Below are positions 1 to 7,391 of a stretch of DNA of 27,302 bases, piece by piece. This stretch comes from an uncultured Eggerthella sp. (GTDB taxonomy: Bacteria > Actinomycetota > Coriobacteriia > Coriobacteriales > Eggerthellaceae), in contig USDX01000016.1 of assembly GCA_900553605.1 (NCBI GenBank), positions 1-27,302 of the forward strand. The letters are read 5' to 3'. The translations under genes and the position numbers were made by a program. The notes under the pieces were generated by a model. It saw nothing but the letters and a program-made list of their open reading frames with translations, was not told the origin of the DNA and made no database searches. Every line of letters starts with the position of its first letter. Within the stretch, counting starts at the first letter, position 1.

Positions 1-193
1 ATTTCTGGGTAAAATCGCAACTTTTCGGAAAAAAATACCCAATCCCGAATTACTGACCGTCCCAACAGGAACCAAGGATACCGATACTGAATAAGGTAAT
101 GTTGTTTGCCTTGAGTGCAGCGTGCGCGGTCTTCCGACAGCTTTCCCAAGGTGAATTTCATGGGTTTGTGATAATGGAAGGAGAACAGTCTGT

Positions 194-1507
194 ATGTCCA
201 CTACAGATAAACTCAACGGCTTCGGCCCTCTCGCAGGTGTCAAAGTTGTAGAACTCTGCGAATGGGTTGCCGCTCCTGCTGCAGTACGCTGCCTGTCCGA
301 AATGGGCGCTACCGTCATCAAGACCGAGCCCCTGCACGGCGACGCTCAGCGCACCCAGGGTCCTGGCTTCGGTTGCGAAAAGAACGACTACGAAGATCCT
401 ACGTTCGACCTGAACAACACCAACAAGGACCTCGTTGCTATCAACCTCAAGGATGAGGACGGCATGAAGTTCATGAAGAAGCTTCTTGCTGACGCTGACG
501 TTTTCGTTGTTAACCTGCGTGACAAGGCTCTGAAGAAGCTTGGTCTCGACTGGGAAACCATCCATGCTGAGTTCCCTCACCTGATCTGGGCTCAGATGCG
601 CGGCTATGGCGAATTCGGCCCCGAGAAGGATTCTCCTGGTTATGACGCAGTATGCTGGGCTGCTCGTGGCGGCGTTGCTAACGTTTTCCGTGAGAAGGAT
701 CAGTCTCCTGCTATCGCTCCTCAGGCATTCGGCGACAACAACGCTGCATGCATGCTGGCTGGCGGCATTTGCGCTGCTCTGTTCAATCGCACCCGCACCG
801 GCGTGGGCGACAAGGTTGTAACCAACCTCTATGCTGCTGCAATCTTCGCATCTGACATCGGCATCTGCGCTCAGCAGTTCGGCGCTGACTATCCTAAGTC
901 CCGCACCGACGTACCCAACCCCTTCAACAACACCTATCGCACCTCTGACGACAAGTGGATCTACATCTGCATGCCTCAGTACGACAAGTACTACGCAATG
1001 ATGATGGAACTCTTCGGCCGTCAGGACCAGGTAGACAACGTTGACACCCGCGACCTGTCCCACCTCAAGGCTTCCGGCAAGAACAAGGAAGTTATCGGTT
1101 GGCTCGAAGAGGCATTCGCAAAGCAGCCGTTTGAGTACTGGATGGAACAGTTCCGCGAGCATCAGGTACCGGCCCAGAAGCTCTTCCGCTTCCCCGACAT
1201 CCTGCGTGACGAAGAGGCTTACATCAACGACTCCCTGCGTACCGTTGAGTACGACGAGTTCGGCAAGCATGCTCTGCCTATGACCCCGCTCCGCTTCGAG
1301 TCTGCTGGCGATCCTCCGGTTATCCTGGCAAAGCCCATTGGCTATCACACCAAGGAAATCATGGAGAAGTACGGCTATTCCGAGGACGAGATCAAGGCTA
1401 TCGAGGACAAGGGCGGCGTTGGCATCTACCACGGCGAGCCTATCCCCGACACCATCTTCAAGTCCAAGCGCCAGGAGGCTGGCGACGCAGCTTGCACTTG
1501 GGAATAA
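194..1507 (+). CDS. Class III (CaiB/BaiF family) CoA-transferase
   Basis: The 437-residue protein belongs to the CaiB/BaiF family, which moves CoA between carboxylic acids through an aspartyl-CoA anhydride. The N-terminus has the family pattern (LAGVKVVELCEWVAAP, then EMGATVIKTEP), and GYD at 149-151 fits the catalytic aspartate (D151). Length is normal for the family. The start is an ATG 10 nt after GGAAGGAG (176-183). The protein is cytoplasmic, with no signal peptide. Codon use is strongly biased (GCT, CGC/CGT, AAG, ACC), as in the reductase at 13173 and unlike the genes between, which suggests very high expression. A terminator follows at once, so the gene is probably monocistronic. The substrate cannot be read from the sequence; carnitine-, bile-acid- and aryl-lactate-type transferases all fall in this family. 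Family call is firm; pathway role is inferred. Confidence 0.92.
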   Translation: MSTTDKLNGFGPLAGVKVVELCEWVAAPAAVRCLSEMGATVIKTEPLHGDAQRTQGPGFGCEKNDYEDPTFDLNNTNKDLVAINLKDEDGMKFMKKLLADADVFVVNLRDKALKKLGLDWETIHAEFPHLIWAQMRGYGEFGPEKDSPGYDAVCWAARGGVANVFREKDQSPAIAPQAFGDNNAACMLAGGICAALFNRTRTGVGDKVVTNLYAAAIFASDIGICAQQFGADYPKSRTDVPNPFNNTYRTSDDKWIYICMPQYDKYYAMMMELFGRQDQVDNVDTRDLSHLKASGKNKEVIGWLEEAFAKQPFEYWMEQFREHQVPAQKLFRFPDILRDEEAYINDSLRTVEYDEFGKHALPMTPLRFESAGDPPVILAKPIGYHTKEIMEKYGYSEDEIKAIEDKGGVGIYHGEPIPDTIFKSKRQEAGDAACTWE

Positions 1508-1530
1508 GCTGAATTCATAGTTGCTTATTA

Positions 1531-1563
1531 AGAAAGGCCACCCTCGGGTGGTCTTTCTTTTTT
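1531..1563 (+). terminator. Rho-independent terminator of the CoA-transferase, probably bidirectional
   Basis: A stem (AGAAAGGCCACCC at 1531-1543 with GGGTGGTCTTTCT at 1546-1558) is followed by a T-run. Read on the minus strand the stem ends in TTTCTTAATAAG, so it may also stop the convergent Gfo/Idh gene. Its core is identical to the terminator at 4041. Confidence 0.85.
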
Positions 1564-1622
1564 GATGAGCTTTTTAAGCTTCAGCATATTGCCGAGAATT
1601 TGGAAAGCTTGATTCTCAGTAA

Positions 1623-2678
1623 TTAGCGGATTTCAACTATCTTGCCGGATTTCGCCGATTCGATGGTCGCATTAATGACCTTAAGAGAGGCAAGCCCCTG
1701 CTCTCCAGTGCAGCGTGGGGTGCTGGCTCTTCCGGCGCACAGATCGATGAAATGCAGTATCTCCGATTCCATAGGATTGTTTGGCTCGACGCTGAATACT
1801 TCCTTCTCGAGTGGGTGTCGCCAGCCATATTCTTCGTCTTTGTCGGATGGGTAATGATAGAAGGTCATGGATGGGAATCCGAACGAACCCTTGGTGCCGA
1901 AAATATGCATCGAATCTGGGCCAATCTCCTGTGCCCACTGTTCGTTTTCCCCTGCCAGTAAGTCGTAATTCCACGGAGAGGGTGTACCGTCTGATATGAA
2001 GTACGTTGCGGTAGCTCCTCCCTCGAACTCGAATAGGGCTGACACGGAATCTTCTGCATTGTAGCCTCTAATGGTGTTGCGCTTTGCGGCATATACCCTT
2101 GTAGCCTTCATGTTCAAGACGTTGTTCAAATCGTCGAGGTCGTGAATGGCATTGACCAGCAAGATGGCCCCCTCAGGCTCTTTATGCCATTCTGCATCCC
2201 AGTAGTGCTTTTCTTTTGCGATCGCAAAACTGCTCTGAATGCCAATGATGTCTCCAAGTTTCCCTGTTGCGAGGAATTCCTTGAGAAAGAGAAACAAGTT
2301 CGAAGAGCGACGGTGATGGCCAATTAAGAGTGTTGCATTGTGCTCGTTGCAACAATCGATAATCGCTTGACCTTCTTCCGGCGTGTTGGCGATGGGCTTC
2401 TCAAGGAGAATGTTCTTTATACCAGCCTCGCAGCAGGCTTTTGTTGCGGAAAGATGGAGGCTGTTTGGAAGGGCAATAGCCACTCCGTCGAGCGTCTCGT
2501 TTGCAAGAAGATCGTTGTAGTCTTCGTAGAGCTTTGCTCTGACTTCGTTGGCCACATCGATCGCTTGTTGGCCGAATCCTGCGACTGCCGTTAGCTCAAC
2601 TTCATCGTTTTCCTTGAAAAGGCGAGCGATTCGTGCACCCTGGTTTAAGCCGAATACAGCCATTTTGATTTTGCTCAT
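1623..2678 (-). CDS. Gfo/Idh/MocA family NAD(P)-dependent dehydrogenase
   Basis: This 351-residue protein has the Gfo/Idh/MocA layout: an N-terminal Rossmann fold (MAVFGLNQGARIA, residues 6-18), the LLEKPIA motif with the usual catalytic lysine (K94), and a C-terminal alpha/beta domain. The family oxidises or reduces sugars, cyclitols and related polyols. The conserved histidine is present in NAIHDLDDL (H179), but the aspartate four residues before it in inositol dehydrogenases is not (valine at 175). The substrate is therefore not predictable from these residues. It is divergent from the quinate/shikimate dehydrogenase at 3152 across a 473-bp gap, so it may act on the same cyclic polyol; that is inference. 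The ribosome-binding site GGGGGAG lies only 2 nt before the ATG and may be sequestered by an upstream arm (2720-2727). Confidence 0.9.
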   Translation of the reverse strand: MSKIKMAVFGLNQGARIARLFKENDEVELTAVAGFGQQAIDVANEVRAKLYEDYNDLLANETLDGVAIALPNSLHLSATKACCEAGIKNILLEKPIANTPEEGQAIIDCCNEHNATLLIGHHRRSSNLFLFLKEFLATGKLGDIIGIQSSFAIAKEKHYWDAEWHKEPEGAILLVNAIHDLDDLNNVLNMKATRVYAAKRNTIRGYNAEDSVSALFEFEGGATATYFISDGTPSPWNYDLLAGENEQWAQEIGPDSMHIFGTKGSFGFPSMTFYHYPSDKDEEYGWRHPLEKEVFSVEPNNPMESEILHFIDLCAGRASTPRCTGEQGLASLKVINATIESAKSGKIVEIR

Positions 2679-2682
2679 AACT

Positions 2683-2727
2683 CCCCCTATTGTTGGCTAT
2701 GTGATCCCCTGTGCTTAGGATAGGGGG
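2683..2727 (-). promoter_or_regulatory. Possible RBS-sequestering stem before the Gfo/Idh gene
   Basis: In the minus-strand transcript, CCCCCTAT (complement of 2720-2727) can pair perfectly with ATAGGGGG (complement of 2683-2690). The second arm is the ribosome-binding site. The 8-bp stem with a 29-nt loop would hide the start region. Only the pairing is visible; function is inferred. Confidence 0.35.
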
Positions 2728-3049
2728 GACGACAGGCGTAAACCAGTAAATAGTGTTTATCAAAGATTGAGAAACATAATAAGCAATAGTCGATGGAAGG
2801 AATGATGTGGGGAAATAGTTATAGTCGCAGGATTGCCCATAATGTTCGAATTTGGTAATAACGAATTAATCTATGCTGCCGAAGATTCATTCTACTCATC
2901 TCCTGTTGTGCGCAAATGGAGTTCGGCCGTTCATTGTTGCCTAGCTTCTCATTTTCGCAATGGAGGTTTCCCCTGATATCCAATTTGTAAGGGGATAGTT
3001 TGACGCTGAAAAAAAAATGTTCTGTTCCGAAATGACTATTTTGCTCTTG
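2728..3049. other. Divergent intergenic region without a gene
   Basis: This AT-richer stretch lies between the divergent Gfo/Idh and quinate/shikimate dehydrogenase genes. I find no credible coding sequence in it. It should hold the minus-strand promoter and perhaps distal regulator sites, but I could not pick a convincing minus-strand -35/-10 pair. Confidence 0.5.
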
Positions 3050-3081
3050 GAATTGGAAACAATTCGCATGGCTATTATATT
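3050..3081 (+). promoter_or_regulatory. Promoter candidate of the quinate/shikimate dehydrogenase with a 16-bp palindrome on the -35
   Basis: TTGGAA (3053-3058) and TATATT (3076-3081) are separated by 17 nt, a good sigma-70-type arrangement. The palindrome GAATTGGAAACAATTC (3050-3065; 6-bp arms, 4-bp centre) covers the -35 and would suit a dimeric repressor. The regulator is unknown. Confidence 0.5.
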
Positions 3082-3151
3082 TGAGGCAGGGAGAAGATTA
3101 ACGTGAACAGTACCAACAGACGTTTATCTTATTAATTTAAGGAGGGCGATC

Positions 3152-4021
3152 ATGGGAATTGATTTGACTGTTTCAGGGGAAACAAAGCTGACGGGTCTCG
3201 TCGGTGGGTCGGGGATTACCAGTTCTTTTTCCCCGCGTATGCACACTGCTTCTTTTGCTGAGGTTGGTGTTGACGCGGTGTATTTGAGCTTTCCGATCAC
3301 ACCAGAAATGCTTGGTGACGTTGTGCGCGGGCTTCAGGATATTGCCGTCGGATACAACGTAACGATGCCGTACAAAACCTATATCTGTGAACTTCTGGAT
3401 GGGCTTTCTCCAGCTGCAAGGCTTATGGGCGCTGTAAATACCGTTGTTGTCAAGGACGGAAAATCGTACGGCCATAATACCGATGGTGCTGGTTTCAGCG
3501 AAAACCTCCGTCTGCATGGGTTTGATCCTTCTGGGAAAAAGGTGACGATCGTTGGCGCGGGCGGGGCTGGTTCTGCTGTTTCAACCCAACTTGCCCTTGA
3601 TGGAGCTGCCTCAATTTCAATTTTCAACATACGTGATGAATTTTGGGACAAAACCATAACCCGCATTGAGTCGCTTGCAAAAGAGACAGGGGTAAAAGTT
3701 ACTCTGAGCGATCTTGCCGAGAGGGATCATCTTGCTTCCTCCATTGCAGAGTCTGACTTGTTTGTTAATGCAACTCGTGTTGGCGCTGGCGACTTGATTG
3801 ATCAATGCGTGATCGACGAAGACATGCTCCATGAAGGTCTTACCGTTGCCGATACGGTTTATAACCCTGTTGAGTCGAAGCTGATCAAGATGGCGAAAGC
3901 TCATGGTCTTGCGGCATATGGCGGCTTGGGCATGCTTCTTCAGCAAGCTGCTCTTGCTGAGAAGATCTGGTTTGGGACGGATATGCCCATTGAACTTATT
4001 CGAGAAAAACTGTTTTCGTAA
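3152..4021 (+). CDS. aroE: YdiB-type quinate/shikimate dehydrogenase (AroE family)
   Basis: The 289-residue protein is a member of the shikimate dehydrogenase family. Visible motifs are SSFSPRMH (substrate-binding serines), NVTMPYK (catalytic lysine), NTDGAGF (catalytic aspartate), the GAGGAGSA nucleotide fold and the C-terminal GLGMLLQQA. Several details match E. coli YdiB rather than biosynthetic AroE. FNIRDEFWDK resembles YdiB FNRRDEFFDK, where the acidic residue favours NAD over NADP. NATRVGAG resembles NGTKVGM and differs from the NATPLGM of AroE. YdiB interconverts quinate/dehydroquinate and shikimate/dehydroshikimate. RBS AAGGAGGG precedes the ATG by 5 nt. No other shikimate-pathway gene is nearby, and the neighbours include CoA and redox enzymes, so a catabolic role is likely (inference). 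The paralogue assignment is from recalled motifs, not an alignment. Confidence 0.88.
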   Translation: MGIDLTVSGETKLTGLVGGSGITSSFSPRMHTASFAEVGVDAVYLSFPITPEMLGDVVRGLQDIAVGYNVTMPYKTYICELLDGLSPAARLMGAVNTVVVKDGKSYGHNTDGAGFSENLRLHGFDPSGKKVTIVGAGGAGSAVSTQLALDGAASISIFNIRDEFWDKTITRIESLAKETGVKVTLSDLAERDHLASSIAESDLFVNATRVGAGDLIDQCVIDEDMLHEGLTVADTVYNPVESKLIKMAKAHGLAAYGGLGMLLQQAALAEKIWFGTDMPIELIREKLFS

Positions 4022-4040
4022 CGTGCCTCTCTTCTCCTCG

Positions 4041-4072
4041 AAAGGCCACCCTCGGGTGGCCTTTCTTTTTTT
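4041..4072 (+). terminator. Rho-independent terminator after the quinate/shikimate dehydrogenase
   Basis: AAAGGCCACC (4041-4050) pairs with GGTGGCCTTT (4055-4064) around CTCG and is followed by CTTTTTTT. The core AAAGGCCACCCTCGGGTGG is identical to that of the terminator at 1533. Confidence 0.9.
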
Positions 4073-4107
4073 GTGCCGAGAAGATGACGAAAGAAGGTTC
4101 TGAATAA

Positions 4108-4161
4108 AGTCCATGTTCGGACTAACTATACTGCTCTTTTGAGATAGTCCGACATTGGACG
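4108..4161 (+). promoter_or_regulatory. marR promoter region with two MarR-type operator palindromes
   Basis: Two 16-bp palindromes flank a TATACT -10 element (4127-4132): AGTCCATGTTCGGACT (4108-4123) and AGTCCGACATTGGACG (4146-4161). The second, read on the other strand, matches the first at most positions, and the centres are 38 bp apart. The site sits directly upstream of the marR start, the usual place for autorepression. I see no good -35. Confidence 0.55.
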
Positions 4162-4172
4162 AAAGGAGCAGA

Positions 4173-4661
4173 GTGGACGCTGAAAACAGAAGCGAAGAAA
4201 GCGTGATGGATTTCCTTACGCCTCTTCTTGCTCAGTTCGACAAAATCTATTATGACCTGGCTAAACGTCACGGTGAATCATACTTTGGCATGTGGGTGCT
4301 TGAAGAAATTGGAGATAGGCCAGAAGGGGTAACCCAAAAACAGCTGTGCGAGATTTTGTACTCGCCTAAGCAGACGGTGAATTCCGTTGTTGCGTCATTT
4401 GTGCGACGTGGCTTGGTGGAAACGAAGCCCAATAGTAGCGATGGAAGAAGCAAGCTCCATGTGCTTACTGCGGCGGGCGGGGAAAAGCTCGATGCGATTC
4501 GCCGTGATGAGCGTATGCTTGGAATCTATTCTCTGAATGGAGTGAGTAGGGAAGAGCTCGACCAGGTGCGAAGAGTTCTGTGCAGTATTGCTGATCGTTG
4601 TACTCAGGGAGTTGCGTTTCTTAATGCCAATGAACCCTTTCCTTGGGAAGGCGGGGAATAG
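4173..4661 (+). CDS. MarR family transcriptional regulator
   Basis: The protein is about 162 residues and has the MarR winged-helix fold. The core runs MWVLEEIGDRPEGVTQKQLCEILYSPKQTVNSVVASFVRRGLVETK (helix-turn-helix), followed by the wing (SSDGRSKLHVLTAAGGEKL). I chose the GTG at 4173 because AAGGAG lies 4 nt before it; an in-frame ATG at 4206 is a weaker alternative. MarR proteins usually repress their own operon and release DNA when a small aromatic ligand binds. The gene is followed after 2 nt by an exporter, a classic MarR-efflux pair, and is preceded by twin palindromes that are likely its operators. Ligand unknown. Confidence 0.9.
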   Translation: MDAENRSEESVMDFLTPLLAQFDKIYYDLAKRHGESYFGMWVLEEIGDRPEGVTQKQLCEILYSPKQTVNSVVASFVRRGLVETKPNSSDGRSKLHVLTAAGGEKLDAIRRDERMLGIYSLNGVSREELDQVRRVLCSIADRCTQGVAFLNANEPFPWEGGE

Positions 4662-4663
4662 GC

Positions 4664-6220
4664 GTGGCTATCGAAGAAGCAAGCGCTAAAGGTTCGGTCT
4701 TGGCGCATGAGCCTTCGCGGCGTACTGTGATCGCCGTATTTGTGGCACTCATGGTTTGCGAGGTTATCGGTTCGCTTGATCAGACCATTGTGTCCACGGC
4801 CCTTCCAACTATTGTGGGCGATCTGGGTGGCGTCAACCATATGCTGTGGGTTGTCGCGGCATATGTACTGACATGCACAATCACTATGCCGGTATATGGC
4901 AAGATAGGCGACATGATTGGCAGGAAAGGCCTGTTCATCATTGCATCGGTGTTGTTTCTGGTCGGTTCGATCATGTGCGGTGCCGCAAGCGACATGGCGA
5001 TGCTTATTGCGGGTCGTGCCGTTGCCGGTTTGGGCGATGGCGGCTTGCTGGTGCTTTCTCAGGCCATTGTGGCCGACATCGTTCCTGCGCGTAAACGTGC
5101 CCTGTATTTGAACATCATGGGAATCGGTTGGGCGGTGCCCATGCTGGTGGGTCCCCTTTTGGGCGGAGTCTTCACCGACTTGATTAGCTGGCGTTGGGCG
5201 TTCTGGATGAATATCCCGCTTACAGTGTTCTCTATTGCTATTTCGGCGGTGCTGCTGCCTACGTACTGCAAACGCGAATCCCTTGCGAACTTTGACTATT
5301 GGGGCATCGCGTTTGTTGCTGCTGCGGTTTGTGCGCTCACCTTGGCCACATCATGGGGCGGTGTTGAGTATGCCTGGAATAGCCCCGTTATCATTTGCCT
5401 GATAGCTGCTGCGATTCTGTTTTCCGTGCTGTTCGCCGTTGCCGAGGCCAAGGCAAAGCATCCCATCATGCCCTTGTTCCTGTTCAAGAACAGGAACTTT
5501 ATGCTCACCACGATAGGTGGATTTATCATCCTTTTTGCTACGATGGCGGCAATGTCGTATCTGCCTACGTATTTCCAGATCGCCCACGGCTTGAGCGCCA
5601 CGGCAGCGGGATACATGGAAGTGCCCATGAGCATCGCGTATCTTATCGCCTCGATTATTTCTGGCGTGCTGATCAGCAAAAGCGGGCGCTACAAGAAGTT
5701 GATGGCAGTGAGTTTCGTTATTGCTGCGGTAGGTACCGTGCTCATCACGACGCTAACTGCCGATACTACGGTGGTGCTGGCGGGACTCTATCTGGCTATT
5801 ATGGGCTTTGGCATGGGATTGAGCTTCGAGGTGTTGGTGCTCATTGTTCAGAATGAGTTTCCTTCGGATATGGTTGGAGTTGCAACCAGTGCCACGAACT
5901 TCTTCCGCGAAATTGGCACCACCTTGGGTGCTTCTGTTGCCGGTGCCTTGTTTACGGCCAATATCGCAAGTCAGATGGCGGACAAACTTGCTCCTTTCGG
6001 CGGAATTGCCGCTTTGGGCTTTGATGCCAATTCGCTTACCCCTGCGCTGGTAAGGACTTTGCCCGATGGGCTGCAGCATGCGGTTGCCGTGGCGTACAAC
6101 GATGCCCTGATGCCGGTGTTCCTGCTCATGGTTCCGCTGACGGTGGTGGCTGGCCTGCTTATGATTGCCCTGAAAGAAAAACCGCTTGCAGATTCGCTTC
6201 GTGATCAAGGTTCAAAATAA
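4664..6220 (+). CDS. MFS transporter, DHA2 (EmrB/QacA-like) drug:proton antiporter
   Basis: This 518-residue integral membrane protein has the hydrophobic pattern of the 14-helix DHA2 family. The first helix carries the family motif LDQTIVSTALPTI, and KIGDMIGRKG after helix 2 is the MFS motif A. The family exports hydrophobic or aromatic compounds in exchange for protons. The start is the GTG at 4664, 2 nt after the marR stop, behind GGCGGGG at the end of marR; the longer TTG start at 4643 would overlap marR and add no conserved residues. Co-transcription with marR makes it the probable regulated output. It could protect the cell from an aromatic acid or phenol handled by the surrounding enzymes; that link is inference. 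Confidence 0.9.
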   Translation: MAIEEASAKGSVLAHEPSRRTVIAVFVALMVCEVIGSLDQTIVSTALPTIVGDLGGVNHMLWVVAAYVLTCTITMPVYGKIGDMIGRKGLFIIASVLFLVGSIMCGAASDMAMLIAGRAVAGLGDGGLLVLSQAIVADIVPARKRALYLNIMGIGWAVPMLVGPLLGGVFTDLISWRWAFWMNIPLTVFSIAISAVLLPTYCKRESLANFDYWGIAFVAAAVCALTLATSWGGVEYAWNSPVIICLIAAAILFSVLFAVAEAKAKHPIMPLFLFKNRNFMLTTIGGFIILFATMAAMSYLPTYFQIAHGLSATAAGYMEVPMSIAYLIASIISGVLISKSGRYKKLMAVSFVIAAVGTVLITTLTADTTVVLAGLYLAIMGFGMGLSFEVLVLIVQNEFPSDMVGVATSATNFFREIGTTLGASVAGALFTANIASQMADKLAPFGGIAALGFDANSLTPALVRTLPDGLQHAVAVAYNDALMPVFLLMVPLTVVAGLLMIALKEKPLADSLRDQGSK

Positions 6221-6279
6221 CAGGTTGCGCCCGTCCGATTCCGAAGTGTGTATGGGCAATTGCCGGATTCATTTCCGCA

Positions 6280-6334
6280 GCAAAGGGAAAAAGCGCTATG
6301 TCATGGGTTTTGCGGACTTGCGTCTTCCCTTTGC
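6280..6334 (+). repeat. 10-bp inverted repeat downstream of the MFS gene
   Basis: GCAAAGGGAA (6280-6289) is mirrored perfectly by TTCCCTTTGC (6325-6334) with a 35-nt loop. There is no T-run directly after it, so it is at best an atypical terminator or mRNA-end stabiliser. Confidence 0.35.
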
Positions 6335-6449
6335 CGTCAATTCGCGTTTTTGCCTTGCCAAGCCGTTATTATGTTTAAAAGGGATTACTCTTCTCAGGCA
6401 AAGCGCGCAATGCTGCCTGGTATGAAGTTAGTTTTTAAGGAGAGGGTTT

Positions 6450-7133
6450 ATGGATATCAAGCTTAATTATCGTGAGCAGGGTGATGGCTATCCGCTGATT
6501 CTTCTGCATGGGAATGGTGAAGACAGCAGCTGCTTTAGGCATCAGTTGGAGTATTTCTCTAAGGAATATCGCGTTATCGCTATTGATACGCGCGGCCAGG
6601 GTGAATCGCCTCGCGGTACCGCTCCCTTTACCTTCGAGCAGTTTGCTCAAGACCTGGAAGACTTCATGGATGAGCATGGCATTTTCCGTGCGAACATCCT
6701 GGGCTTCTCCGATGGTGGCATCACTGCGCTTATCTTCGCGCTCACGCGTCCTGAGCGCGTAAACAAGCTGATCCTGAACGGCGCCAACCTTGACCCTGAA
6801 GGCGTAATTGAGCCATTGCGCACGAAAATTCGGGAAAAGGCGGAGGAAGCTGCGCAGGCCAAAGACGAAAGCGCCGAAAACATGCAGCGCTACGAAAACC
6901 TGCGTCTTATGGCAGAGCAGCCCTCTATCGATCCGAAAGAGCTTTCCAAGGTCGAGGCTCCCACTTTGGTTATTGTGGGCACGCAGGATTTGATCGAAGG
7001 CGCTCACACCAAGCTTATTTACAGCAGTTTGCCCAACGCTGAATTGGTGTTCGTCCAGGGTGATCATTTCATTGCCTATGACAATCCCGTTGCGTTCAAC
7101 GAAGCGGTGGATAAATTCCTCAAAGAGTTTTAG
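6450..7133 (+). CDS. Alpha/beta-fold hydrolase
   Basis: The 227-residue protein has the alpha/beta hydrolase layout: an HGNGED oxyanion-hole motif (20-25), nucleophile elbow GFSDGG (S87), acid in GTQDLIEG (D180) and histidine in GDHF (H206). All three catalytic residues are present, so it should be active as an esterase, lipase-like or C-C hydrolase. It is cytoplasmic. The start ATG follows AAGGAGAGG by 4 nt. It has its own leader (229 bp after the exporter) and its own terminator at 7234. Substrate unknown; cleavage of a plant ester feeding the neighbouring acid pathway is possible but only inferred. Confidence 0.88.
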   Translation: MDIKLNYREQGDGYPLILLHGNGEDSSCFRHQLEYFSKEYRVIAIDTRGQGESPRGTAPFTFEQFAQDLEDFMDEHGIFRANILGFSDGGITALIFALTRPERVNKLILNGANLDPEGVIEPLRTKIREKAEEAAQAKDESAENMQRYENLRLMAEQPSIDPKELSKVEAPTLVIVGTQDLIEGAHTKLIYSSLPNAELVFVQGDHFIAYDNPVAFNEAVDKFLKEF

Positions 7134-7233
7134 CTTGTGAATGACGGCTGTCTTGAGACGGACCGTGTTTCGAATGCGAGTGCGGCTCTGTTTCCTGAAC
7201 AGCGAAAGAGCTGAATCGAATATCTTTTACCGA

Positions 7234-7267
7234 GCGGCCCCGATACGGCATCGGGGCCGCTTCTTTT
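7234..7267 (+). terminator. Rho-independent terminator after the alpha/beta hydrolase
   Basis: GCGGCCCCGAT (7234-7244) pairs perfectly with ATCGGGGCCGC (7250-7260) around a 5-nt loop and is followed by TTCTTTT. Confidence 0.88.
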
Positions 7268-7324
7268 GCGTTTGTGTGCATCGTGGTTGTGCGGGCTGCA
7301 ACGGAGGAGGGCCCTGCTTTTTGA

Positions 7325-7374
7325 ACTGCCTTCCATTTCTTGGGTATCGAGAAATGGAAGGCAGTACGTTTTTT
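7325..7374 (+). terminator. Second long hairpin terminator between convergent genes
   Basis: A perfect 16-bp stem (7325-7340 with 7350-7365; arm ACTGCCTTCCATTTCT) has a 9-nt loop and is followed by ACG and TTTTTT. It lies between the convergent hydrolase and flavoprotein genes. The T-run points to the plus strand; on the minus strand only a short T-run follows. Confidence 0.75.
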
Positions 7375-7391
7375 GGCTGTGTATGATTCGG

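Noticed and set aside
1..60. Short inverted repeat TGGGTA/TACCCA at the window start
   Set aside because: The 6-bp arms with a long loop and no full view of the left side are too weak to call a terminator or element.
158..1432. A 424-codon open frame on the minus strand across the CoA-transferase
   Set aside because: It is exactly antisense to a recognisable gene and has no family features. Biased codon use in the sense gene removes stop codons from the antisense frame.
7120..7391. C-terminal extension of the flavoprotein frame beyond the frameshift
   Set aside because: The residues are unlike the family and run through two terminator hairpins into the convergent gene; a one-base correction gives a proper end.
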